From NCBI RefSeq assembly GCF_000317285.1, contig NZ_AJLN01000063.1, positions 62,001 to 126,000 of the forward strand: a DNA stretch of 64,000 nucleotides, written 5' to 3'. Origin of the DNA: Chlorogloeopsis fritschii PCC 6912. Lineage in GTDB: Bacteria; Cyanobacteriota; Cyanobacteriia; Cyanobacteriales; Nostocaceae. This document shows, piece by piece, positions 53,939 to 61,773 of the stretch; position 1 is the stretch's first letter, and each line of letters begins with the position of its first letter. Under the pieces are notes generated by a model that saw nothing but the letters and a program-made list of their open reading frames with translations, was not told the origin of the DNA and made no database searches. A program made the position numbers and the translations under genes.

Positions 53939-54532
53939 ATGGAATTGACTAAAAATTTTCACGCACTCAAAGAATGGGCAGTTGCCGTTACTGCATTAGA
54001 AAATGGTCAAACAATTATGCTACTTCGCAAAGGTGGCATCCACGAACAAAACGGACGTTTCCAAGTTGCCCATAACCAAATTTTGCTCTACCCAACTTAT
54101 GAGCATCAACAGCCTTTTCTGCTCAAACCTGAGTACGCCGAGCTTGTCTATCCTGTAACACCAGGTTGGCATCCGGAAACAATTCGTATTAGCAGTTGGG
54201 CGAAAATTAGCGATATTCTTCCCGTTGCTGATGAAGCTGTTGTCAATGCTTTACTCCCTTTCCACATCTGGAACGAGCATTTTATTAGCGATCGCCTGAA
54301 ATGGAAACCACGTCAGCCATTGTATGTTCTACTGCTGCGGACTTATAAATTACCCCAAGCCCAAGAAATTTCTCATCGCAGCGAATACTGCGGCTGCAAG
54401 TCATGGATCGATTTAGCAGAACAAATTGATTTACAAGGCTCAGAACCAGTTTTATCCGACTTTAGCTACTCTCGGTTAGTTGCAGAAATTCGTGGAATTG
54501 TCGGCGACAAGTTTTATGCCCCGTGCGTTTAA
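53939..54532 (+). CDS. DUF1802 family protein
   Basis: 197 residues from the ATG at 53939; other starts at 53927 and 53933 are close. The N-terminus HALKEWAVAVTALENGQTIM, then LLRKGGIHEQNGRFQVAHNQ and LYPTYEHQQPFLLKPEYAEL, is the DUF1802 signature. Soluble, with no known activity. A Cys pair CGCKSWIDL is in the C-terminal half. It is common in cyanobacteria and not in an operon here. Confidence 0.85.
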   Translation: MELTKNFHALKEWAVAVTALENGQTIMLLRKGGIHEQNGRFQVAHNQILLYPTYEHQQPFLLKPEYAELVYPVTPGWHPETIRISSWAKISDILPVADEAVVNALLPFHIWNEHFISDRLKWKPRQPLYVLLLRTYKLPQAQEISHRSEYCGCKSWIDLAEQIDLQGSEPVLSDFSYSRLVAEIRGIVGDKFYAPCV

Positions 54533-54796
54533 AATCTATATAAAAATGATTAGCAAAAATTCGTATTGATTGATACATACATATTTCTTAACAAGAAATA
54601 ACATAGGATGAACATAAGTTCTATTTCTCGATGTTGCCCTCTATGGAAGTTTACTGTTGTTTGCTAATACTCAAGAAAGAAGTATTTGAATTTACGCATC
54701 CATAGAATGAAGTTATAAATTATTTCACTAGAGTGATGTTAGACTTGACAAAAGTCTGCCATTATGCATTTAAAGTTGAACGCAAAGGAGTTTGCC

Positions 54797-55048
54797 ATGC
54801 ATCGAAGAATGTGCTGGTTGTCTGCATCTGGTGAAGAAGGGGATAAGATTTTGCATTTGCAGACTGCACCTCATCAACCCTGGCGTCCCTATACTGCTTT
54901 TCCCCAATATTCAGTACCAGATTACAAGATACCAGGTGGTTCTAGAGGTTGGGCAACTTACCAAAAATTGTTGAAAGCGGGTTGGACTTTAGTACCTACC
55001 GCGTTAGCCAATGAGTTTTCATCATCAGTTGCTCCAGTGGAGTTATGA
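54797..55048 (+). CDS. small conserved hypothetical protein
   Basis: 83 residues from the ATG at 54797, which has a perfect AAAGGAG site. It reads HRRMCWLSASGEEGDKILHL, QTAPHQPWRPYTAFPQYSVP and GGSRGWATYQKLLKAGWTLV. The pattern PGGSRGWATYQKLL looks like a conserved cyanobacterial protein that I know only as hypothetical. No membrane segment, one Cys. Upstream frames starting at 54764 are not supported. A repeat follows immediately. Confidence 0.65.
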   Translation: MHRRMCWLSASGEEGDKILHLQTAPHQPWRPYTAFPQYSVPDYKIPGGSRGWATYQKLLKAGWTLVPTALANEFSSSVAPVEL

Positions 55049-55066
55049 GTTAGGAGTTAGTAGTTA

Positions 55067-55192
55067 GTAGGGGTAGATTTTACAAGATATTCTACTTTTT
55101 GACTTTACAGATACTACTTCTAAACCCACACGGGAGTCGCACTCGACGCGTTTAACCCGCAAGGGTATGCTGCCTTCCGTACAGCAATTAGT
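55067..55192. repeat. compound GGGCGGGTTT / GTCGCACTCGACGCG repeat
   Basis: Diverged left part (GTAGGGGTAGATTTTAC), then AAACCCACACGGGAGTCGCA, CTCGACGCGTTTAACCCGC and GCTGCCTTCCGTAC. It is closest to the copy at 42959-43073. Confidence 0.75.
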
Positions 55193-55275
55193 AGAAGTAG
55201 GTTTATTTTAGATGTATTTCGTTATCCCACACAAACGGCTGTTAAAATCTACCCGTACAGTAATTGTTGATTTTT

Positions 55276-57117
55276 TTAAAAGCCCCTGGGAGAACCTTCA
55301 CCACGCGGATCGGCTGCTCCTTCTAGGATGCCTTGGGGTGTAACTACAATTGCGTTGATATTACCCCAAGGACTTGTTTCCTGCTGAATTTTGTGTCCGC
55401 GACGTTGTAATTCTGCCAAAGTAAGAGCATCCAAAGTAAATGGTTCTACTCGTAATTCATCGGGAAGCCACTGATGATGGATACGAGGAACAGAAACAGC
55501 TGCGCCAGCATCCATGTTGTATGCAAGTATGTGGAGGATGACTTGCAGTACTTGGGTAATAATGGTAGAACCGCCAGGCGCACCTAAAATCATGCGAAGG
55601 CGATTATTTTCTGTAACTATTGTTGGAGTCATGCTAGATAAGGGAGTTTTACGCGGCGCGATCGCATTTGCTTCATTACCTACCAAACCAAAAGCATTCG
55701 GAACGCCTGGTGCTGCAACAAAATCATCCATTTCATTGTTAAGCAAAATTCCAGTTCCTGGCGTGACTACACCAGATCCAAATCCCAAGTTAACAGTAAA
55801 AGTCAAGCTAACTGCATTGCGTTGTTCATCAATAATGTTAAGGTGACTTGTTTCGGTAGACTCCTCAAGAGGACACGGGGACAAGGAGACAAGGAGACGC
55901 GGGGAAACAAGAGGACACGGGGACACGGGAAGTTGGAGACGCGGGGAATTTATCATCAAGACTCTCCGCGTCTTCTTCATAGTGGCTGGCTTGACTTCAC
56001 TTGCTGGTTTAGCCCTACTCATATCTATTTCTGCACGCCGGAGTTTGGCATATGCGGGACTAGTTAATTGTTGTACGGGAACTTTCACAAAATCGGGATC
56101 GCCCAATAGTTGTGAGCGATCGGCATAGGCTATTTTCATCGCCTCTACCATCAGGTGGATAGCATCGGGGTGATGCCATCCCCAGGACTTCAAATCGGTA
56201 TCACCGATGATATTTAACATTTGTAAGAGATGAACGCCTCCCGATGAAGGAGGTGGCATCGAGCAGACTTTAGTTTGACGAAAATTTCCACATACGGGAA
56301 TGCGCCAAATTGGTTTATATAACTTCAAGTCTTGCAGAGTAATTAAACCACCGTTTTTTGCCATATCGGCAGCAATGGCGCGGGCGATATTTCCGGTGTA
56401 GAAACTATTTGGGTGACGAGATATTTCTGTTAAAGTCCGTGCTAAATCACGCTGTACCAGCTTTTCTCCTGGTTGATACAACTCTCCACGACGAGTAAAA
56501 ATTGCCCGCGCTGCTGGGTTAGCGAGAATTGCTTGCTTGCGATTTTCATATCCTGGCATAGAACGCCAAGTGACGTTGGAGCTGAGGATAAAACCATCTT
56601 TTGCCAGAGCGATCGCAGGTTTTACTAACTCAGCCCAAGGCAATTTACCATAGCGGCGGTGAACTTCGTATAGTCCTGCGACTGTCCCTGGTGTCGCTAC
56701 TGCCAAATAACCGTTGATAGTTGCATTCGGACGTACTTTACCTTGAGCATCCAAATACATATTTCTGGTTGCTTTTAGAGGTGCGCGTTCACGGAAATCT
56801 AAAGCTTTGATTTCGCCCGTTTTGGCATCACGCAAAAGCAAAAAACCGCCGCCACCTATTCCTGCCGAAAAAGGTTCTACCACAGATATTGCAAAAGTCG
56901 TAGCCACCGCTGCATCAACTGCATTCCCACCCTTGCGTAACATTTGCAATCCTACATCACTAGCTAGAGGATGTGCCGAAACTACCATCGCCTTTTTCGT
57001 GCGCAGGGGTAAGGTAACAGTGGCAGATACAAGTTTTTGGCTGCCCAACAGTAATCCCCAAAAGCAAAGATAAAAAATAAATACTGAAAATTTTTTGTAA
57101 CGGTAGAGGCTACGCAT
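55276..57117 (-). CDS. ggt: gamma-glutamyltransferase with an in-frame repeat insertion
   Basis: 613 residues; exported N-terminal nucleophile hydrolase that splits glutathione and transfers the gamma-glutamyl group. Signal-like N-terminus, then SAHPLASDVGLQMLRKGGNA and VEPFSAGIGGGGFLLLRDA. The autocatalytic Thr is T423 in ESTETSHLNIID. Small-subunit motifs LNNEMDDFVAAPG and LGAPGGSTIITQVL are intact. Directly before the processing site, residues about 390-417 are encoded by GAGGACACGGGG-type repeat DNA (55861-55960) and read VSPCPLVSPRLLVSLSPCPL. No stop arises, so the enzyme may still mature. Confidence 0.93.
   Translation of the reverse strand: MRSLYRYKKFSVFIFYLCFWGLLLGSQKLVSATVTLPLRTKKAMVVSAHPLASDVGLQMLRKGGNAVDAAVATTFAISVVEPFSAGIGGGGFLLLRDAKTGEIKALDFRERAPLKATRNMYLDAQGKVRPNATINGYLAVATPGTVAGLYEVHRRYGKLPWAELVKPAIALAKDGFILSSNVTWRSMPGYENRKQAILANPAARAIFTRRGELYQPGEKLVQRDLARTLTEISRHPNSFYTGNIARAIAADMAKNGGLITLQDLKLYKPIWRIPVCGNFRQTKVCSMPPPSSGGVHLLQMLNIIGDTDLKSWGWHHPDAIHLMVEAMKIAYADRSQLLGDPDFVKVPVQQLTSPAYAKLRRAEIDMSRAKPASEVKPATMKKTRRVLMINSPRLQLPVSPCPLVSPRLLVSLSPCPLEESTETSHLNIIDEQRNAVSLTFTVNLGFGSGVVTPGTGILLNNEMDDFVAAPGVPNAFGLVGNEANAIAPRKTPLSSMTPTIVTENNRLRMILGAPGGSTIITQVLQVILHILAYNMDAGAAVSVPRIHHQWLPDELRVEPFTLDALTLAELQRRGHKIQQETSPWGNINAIVVTPQGILEGAADPRGEGSPRGF
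55861..55960. repeat. purine-rich repeat inserted inside ggt
   Basis: AAGAGGACACGGGGACAAGG, AGACAAGGAGACGCGGGG and AGAGGACACGGGGACACGGG. Same words as in 7053-7095. It is read on the minus strand in frame as a Pro/Leu/Ser-rich segment. Confidence 0.85.
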
Positions 57118-57450
57118 TTTATGTTTCTTTGTTCTGAATCGGCTGGTAGTTTACTTGCTTGAAGTCTTGGCTCTAAGCTTAACGCTGATCTCGATCAATC
57201 CATCTAAACCTCCGGGGTACTCCCGCCACACCCGCAAGGGTTGGCGGCGAGGGGGATAGGAGGACAATTGATAGGGTTCAATGCCCTGTCAATTGTCAAA
57301 CTTAACTGAATCTTCATAACGAAAAACCTTTGTAGGGTAAGCATTTGAGGTAAAATATAGATATCTCAGAGTGGCAGTAATTTGCACTCTTGTTAATCTG
57401 AACCTAGACAACTAATATGGGGTTGTAATCAGAAGTACAGATTAAAATCT
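57118..57450. other. hairpin-rich degraded region
   Basis: Contains CCCGCCACACCCGCAAGGG / TTGGCGGCGAGGGGG (57213-57260) and a long hairpin GACAATTGATAGGG / CCCTGTCAATTGTC (57263-57297). The rest is not recognised. The hairpins resemble end structures of IS200/IS605-like elements. Confidence 0.4.
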
Positions 57451-57571
57451 GTCGGGTTGATTACGTAAAATTAGTTACCTGTGGTTGTACAAAACTTTGG
57501 TTTCTTGTACAAAACACGGTGTGGACGCATCGTGTCTGACTGTGGAGGATACTGGAATACCAGTCCTGTGA
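57450..57571 (+). pseudogene. possible TnpB C-terminal remnant
   Basis: A short frame ending LTVEDTGIPVL and TGA at 57569-57571 resembles the last residues of IS200/IS605 TnpB proteins, which often end in an E-x-x-GIPVL-like tail. The upstream part is not conserved. A palindrome of the kind found at such element ends lies 36 bases further on. The assignment is weak. Confidence 0.35.
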
Positions 57572-57606
57572 ATCAGTAAGCCTAGATCGTGAGGTCTGGG
57601 ATGCTC

Positions 57607-57632
57607 CCGCTACATTGCAAGCAATGTAGCGG
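57607..57632. repeat. palindrome CCGCTACATTGC / GCAATGTAGCGG
   Basis: 12-bp perfect stem with an AA loop. It is the point where the LOG-family remnant loses homology, so it likely marks the end of an inserted element. Confidence 0.7.
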
Positions 57633-57780
57633 TGAGAGTCGTCACCAAGCCAACGTTTCCTCCAGCATAAACGAGGGTAATCTCACGCTTTGCCATTTCA
57701 ATACCTAGTTTTTGTGCTGCCTCAAGATAGCTGCTGCGAGCGCCAAAGTTTGAGCCACAATAGACGCAAATACTTTTCAT
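57610..57780 (-). pseudogene. LOG family (cytokinin phosphoribohydrolase-like) N-terminal remnant
   Basis: The frame from the ATG at 57780 reads MKSICVYCGSNFGARSSYLE and ITLVYAGGNVGL, the classic LOG/lysine decarboxylase-like start (usually VYGGGNVGLMG). After GNVGL the similarity stops, and the frame ends at TAG inside the palindrome (57610-57612). The PGGxGTxxE catalytic motif is missing. It lay directly after a Uma2 remnant with 15 bases between, as an operon. Confidence 0.8.
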
Positions 57781-57795
57781 TGCTCTTTTTCCTCA

Positions 57796-57933
57796 CTATT
57801 GAGTACTTGCTGCACTTGACGACAGCAGATACGCCTTTAGCTGTGCCTCAATTCCTTTAAACTGTTCCCAAGAAACACCAGATAGAGTTACTAGTTTTTC
57901 TTCTGTGGACTGGTTTACAAGCGGGATGCTCAT
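57796..57933 (-). pseudogene. Uma2 (DUF820) N-terminal remnant
   Basis: 45 codons from the ATG at 57933: SIPLVNQSTEEKLVTLSGVS, then WEQFKGIEAQL, the start of a Uma2 protein. After AQL the sequence becomes KAYLLSSSAASTQ and stops. The nuclease core is lost. An intact Uma2 is at 13025-13669. Confidence 0.75.
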
Positions 57934-57982
57934 AATAACACTTCCTTACAGCCATTTTCAGATGAATAAACCACACGATACT

Positions 57983-58048
57983 GTAAGGGCGGGTTTTGTT
58001 TCAATCTCTAGCTCAAACCGAAAGGATATCTGCTAAACCCGCCCCTAC
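57983..58048. repeat. MITE-like hairpin, GGGCGGGTTT family
   Basis: GTAAGGGCGGGTTT at the left and AAACCCGCCCCTAC at the right, an almost perfect inverted repeat about 38 bases apart. Confidence 0.8.
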
Positions 58049-58072
58049 AAAAAATTGTGGTTCCAATAAATT

Positions 58073-58198
58073 AAATTTGGGCGTTGCTGAATCGCGGTAT
58101 GAATTTGATGTGTAGAGACGCGATATATCGCGTCTGGGCAGGGGTTTTGGCATTACGAAAAATTATTTTCATAGCCTAAATCAGCAACGCCTAAATTT
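58073..58198. repeat. 126-bp MITE with GGGCGTTGCTGA ends
   Basis: Termini AAATTTGGGCGTTGCTGA and TCAGCAACGCCTAAATTT are 18-base inverted repeats with one mismatch. Inside it is the palindrome AGACGCGATATATCGCGTCT (58116-58135). No coding capacity. Likely moved by a transposase encoded elsewhere. Confidence 0.85.
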
Positions 58199-58330
58199 GC
58201 CTTAAAAACCAAGGTAGCGATCGCATTTTTTATGTGTTAGCGACAGTGTAAGACACTCCTAACTATGCAAGGTGCGTTAGGCTCAAGCCGTAACGCACCC
58301 TACTGGCTATTCACTGATAACTGTTAACTG

Positions 58331-61279
58331 TTAAAACTCTCCCGCTAATGCTGCAACACAACGTTCGCAAATTAAGGGATGTTCTTTGTTCTCTCCCACA
58401 TGGGTAGAGTAGTTCCAGCAGCGATCGCATTTTTGCCCCTCTGCTTCCACCACACCAATTCCCCATGCATCTGTCTGCAAGTTATATTTCAATCCTTGCA
58501 ATTTTTCTGGTGTATCCAACATCTCTGCTTGGGAAGTAATAAACAGATAACGGAGTTGATCTACACCATTATTGCTCGTAGTATCTAGTGATTTCACAGA
58601 GGCTCTTAACTGCTCATTAGCTATGTACAGCAAGACTTTTGCTTCTAGGGAAGAACCAATCATTTTTTCTACCCTTGCTTGTTCTAATACCCTGTTCACA
58701 TCAGTACGGATTTCTCGTAACTGTTGCCAGAAGGTTGCTAATTCTGGATTCTGCCACTTGGAATCTAACTGCACCCAACCCGCTTCAAACACCGATTTGT
58801 AAGGTGTTTTGTAGGGCAGATATTGCCAGATATCTTCTGCCATGTGACACAACACAGGTGCGATCGCTTTTGCTAAATTCTCCAAGGCAATCCACAAAAC
58901 TGTCTGACAACTGCGACGGCGCAAAGCATTGGACGCACTGATGTACAGCCTATCCTTAGCAACATCTAAATAGAAGTTGGATAAATCTACAACACAGAAG
59001 TTCTGCACCGTTTGGAAAAAGCGGGAGAATTGGAAGCTATCGAAGGCTTCAGTTACTTCCTGAAAAACTTCCGTAATCCGGTGCAACATATATTTGTCGA
59101 GTTCTGGTAATTCCTCGAAAGGCACTGCATCTTTTTCGGGATCGAAATCGTGCAAATTACCCAACAAAAACCGCGCCGTATTGCGAATTTTGTTCCTGAT
59201 ATCTGTCAGTTGCCTGAGGATGTTTTTACCCAAGGGTACATCCGAGGTGTAATCTACCGAAGAAACCCACAAACGCAACACGTCTGCACCATAAGCAGGT
59301 TCTTCTTTTTGGTTCTTTCCACCTTGAAGCACGATTTTGGGATCGACTACATTCCCCAAGGATTTACTTTGCTTGCGTCCTTGTTCATCTAGAGTAAAGC
59401 CATGAGTCAAAACTGTTTTGTAAGGTGCAAAACCGTTAACTGCTACGCTGGTGAGCAAACTCGACTGGAACCAACCGCGATGCTGATCCGAACCTTCTAA
59501 GTAAATATCTGCTGGGTAGCGTAATTCTGGACGCTGTTTGATTACAGCTGCCCAAGATGAGCCAGAATCAAACCACACGTCCATTGTATCTGTGCCTTTC
59601 CGGTAGGTACGGCCGTTATTGCGGTATTTTTCTGGCAATAATTCCGCAACCGAAAGTTGCCACCAAGCATCAGAACCTTTTTCGGCAACGATCGCTTGCA
59701 CGTGAGCAATAGTTTCCTCATTCAGTAGTGGTTCTTTGGTTTCTTCGTCGTAGAACACCGGAATGGGCACACCCCAACTGCGCTGACGAGATATACACCA
59801 ATCAGAGCGATCGGCAACCATCGGCGTGATCCGATTTTCACCTTGGGCGGGAATCCATCTCACCGAGGCGATCGCTTTGAGGGCTTCTTCCCGAAATCCC
59901 TCCACAGAAGCAAACCACTGTTCGGTAGCACGGAAAATCGTTGGTTTCTTCGTCCGCCAGTCGTAAGGGTATTTGTGGACGTAGGGTTCCTCCTTCAACA
60001 AAGAACCTGCCGCTCTCAAGGCATCAATTACCGCTTGGTTTCCATCACCAAGCACATTCAACCCGGCAAACTGTCCTGCTTCTTCAGTAAAATTACCATT
60101 GTCATCAACAGGAGCCAAGATTGGCAAACCGTAACGCTGACCGACAATGTAATCTTCTTGACCGTGACCAGGTGCAGTGTGTACTAATCCTGTACCTGAT
60201 TCCGTTGTCACATAATCGCCGCCAATCACGATTGGGCTTGAGCGATCGTACAGAGGATGCAAGTAATTAGAGTGTTCTAATTCTTTCCCTTTAACTGTGG
60301 TTTTTACGGTTAGTTCAACTTCTAAAGTAGAAGATAAACGTTCCACCAAATCCGCAGCCACAATCAGATATTTGAAATTACTCTGCGCATCTGCGTCTTT
60401 GCGTGAGACTTCCACAACTACATAGTTGAGTTGTGGATTGAGTGCCACCGCCAAATTTCCGGGAATTGTCCAAGGCGTTGTCGTCCAGATCGCTACACCC
60501 AACTCTGGTAGATATTGTTCTAGGGCAGGCTTCACCGCTTCGGAAAGGCTGGTGATGGGGAAAGCCGCGTAGATACTGCGAGAAGTGTGCCCTTCCGGAT
60601 ATTCTAACTCCGCTTCTGCCAGAGCAGTTTTAGAACTAGGACTCCAGTGAACAGGCTTCAAACCACGATAGATGTAACCTTTTAACACCATCTGTCCGAA
60701 AACACCGATTTGTGCTGCTTCGTATTCTGGTGCCAGCGTCAAATAAGGATGATCCCAATCACCCCAAACACCGTAGCTTTTGAAACTTTCCCGTTGCTCA
60801 TCTACTGCATTGAGAGCAAATTCTTTAGCTTTTTGCCGTAGTTGCAAAGGCGTCAAGTTTTGCCGTTCCGCAGACTTCATGTTCTGCAAAACTTTCAGTT
60901 CAATAGGCAAGCCGTGACAATCCCAACCAGGCACATAGCGAACCTTGCGCCCCCGTAGTAGTTGGTAGCGGTTAATAATATCTTTGAGAATTTTATTTAA
61001 AGCATGACCAAGATGCAGAGAGCCATTAGCGTAGGGCGGCCCATCATGCAGTATAAATAATTCGCCTGGGTTATTCTCAGACAGGCGATCGTATATTTTA
61101 TTTTCTTCCCAAAACTTCTGAATTTGCGGTTCGCGCTTGCTCGCGTTTGCCCGCATATCAAAATTAGTCTTGGGTAGATTTACTGTATCTTTGTAGCTTC
61201 CTGTTTCTGTCACAGCTTCATGCCTAAGATTTTTAGTTGTCCAGGTTCTATCAATTATAAAAGATGGCATGAAGACCAA
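58331..61279 (-). CDS. ileS: isoleucyl-tRNA synthetase
   Basis: 982 residues as drawn; the family start is nearer the GTG at 61213 (VTETGSYKDTVNLPKTNF), which would give 960. HIGH motif: PYANGSLHLGHALNKILKD. Editing (CP1) domain with TTTPWTIPGNLAVALNP and GTGLVHTAPGHGQEDY. The KMSKS loop reads KQSKSLGNVVDP. C-terminal zinc site: CDRCWNYSTHVGE and CERCV. Bacterial type, cytoplasmic. Single gene in a repeat-rich stretch. Confidence 0.97.
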   Translation of the reverse strand: MVFMPSFIIDRTWTTKNLRHEAVTETGSYKDTVNLPKTNFDMRANASKREPQIQKFWEENKIYDRLSENNPGELFILHDGPPYANGSLHLGHALNKILKDIINRYQLLRGRKVRYVPGWDCHGLPIELKVLQNMKSAERQNLTPLQLRQKAKEFALNAVDEQRESFKSYGVWGDWDHPYLTLAPEYEAAQIGVFGQMVLKGYIYRGLKPVHWSPSSKTALAEAELEYPEGHTSRSIYAAFPITSLSEAVKPALEQYLPELGVAIWTTTPWTIPGNLAVALNPQLNYVVVEVSRKDADAQSNFKYLIVAADLVERLSSTLEVELTVKTTVKGKELEHSNYLHPLYDRSSPIVIGGDYVTTESGTGLVHTAPGHGQEDYIVGQRYGLPILAPVDDNGNFTEEAGQFAGLNVLGDGNQAVIDALRAAGSLLKEEPYVHKYPYDWRTKKPTIFRATEQWFASVEGFREEALKAIASVRWIPAQGENRITPMVADRSDWCISRQRSWGVPIPVFYDEETKEPLLNEETIAHVQAIVAEKGSDAWWQLSVAELLPEKYRNNGRTYRKGTDTMDVWFDSGSSWAAVIKQRPELRYPADIYLEGSDQHRGWFQSSLLTSVAVNGFAPYKTVLTHGFTLDEQGRKQSKSLGNVVDPKIVLQGGKNQKEEPAYGADVLRLWVSSVDYTSDVPLGKNILRQLTDIRNKIRNTARFLLGNLHDFDPEKDAVPFEELPELDKYMLHRITEVFQEVTEAFDSFQFSRFFQTVQNFCVVDLSNFYLDVAKDRLYISASNALRRRSCQTVLWIALENLAKAIAPVLCHMAEDIWQYLPYKTPYKSVFEAGWVQLDSKWQNPELATFWQQLREIRTDVNRVLEQARVEKMIGSSLEAKVLLYIANEQLRASVKSLDTTSNNGVDQLRYLFITSQAEMLDTPEKLQGLKYNLQTDAWGIGVVEAEGQKCDRCWNYSTHVGENKEHPLICERCVAALAGEF

Positions 61280-61773
61280 TCTTAGCTATTTTAGTCCCCC
61301 GAAATTGTAGTCGCTCAGAAAAATCATGTCTTTGCTGCGTGTCTGTTTTGAAAATAGGGGCTAGGGATTAGGGGCTAGAGGCTAGAGAAAAGAGATTTTC
61401 ATTTCCTCGTTGAAAGAACTTAACCATACTTTCACAAGAGCGATCGCCTTGACAGTAACGTCATTTATAAAACATTAGCTCTCTAAGTATTCACTTTGTA
61501 ATTAGTTAAACAGCGCCTTCCGTTTAAGAGTACTGAATAATTAAAGTAAAAATTAGTGCGCTTCCAACCTATAGGGTGGGTATTGCTCATCAATATCTCA
61601 AATGTTTCCCAAATGGGCTTGACAGGCAATGCTTATCTTACAGAAAACCTAGATTAGCAATACATAGCCCGCGCAGGTGGGCTTTGCTCGTGTAGCCCTA
61701 GACTTCTAGTCTGAGGGCACAATTATACTGGGTTCCATAAATCCATCTGTCACAATCATTTTTTAAATTGGTA
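61280..61773. repeat. intergenic repeat cluster before ileS
   Basis: 61349-61410 (TTTGAAAATAGGGGCTAGGG, then GAGAAAAGAGATTTTCATTT) is the inverted copy of 44500-44562. 61570-61641 is a diverged TGGGCATTGCC-family hairpin. Between and after these I see only AT-rich sequence. Confidence 0.7.
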
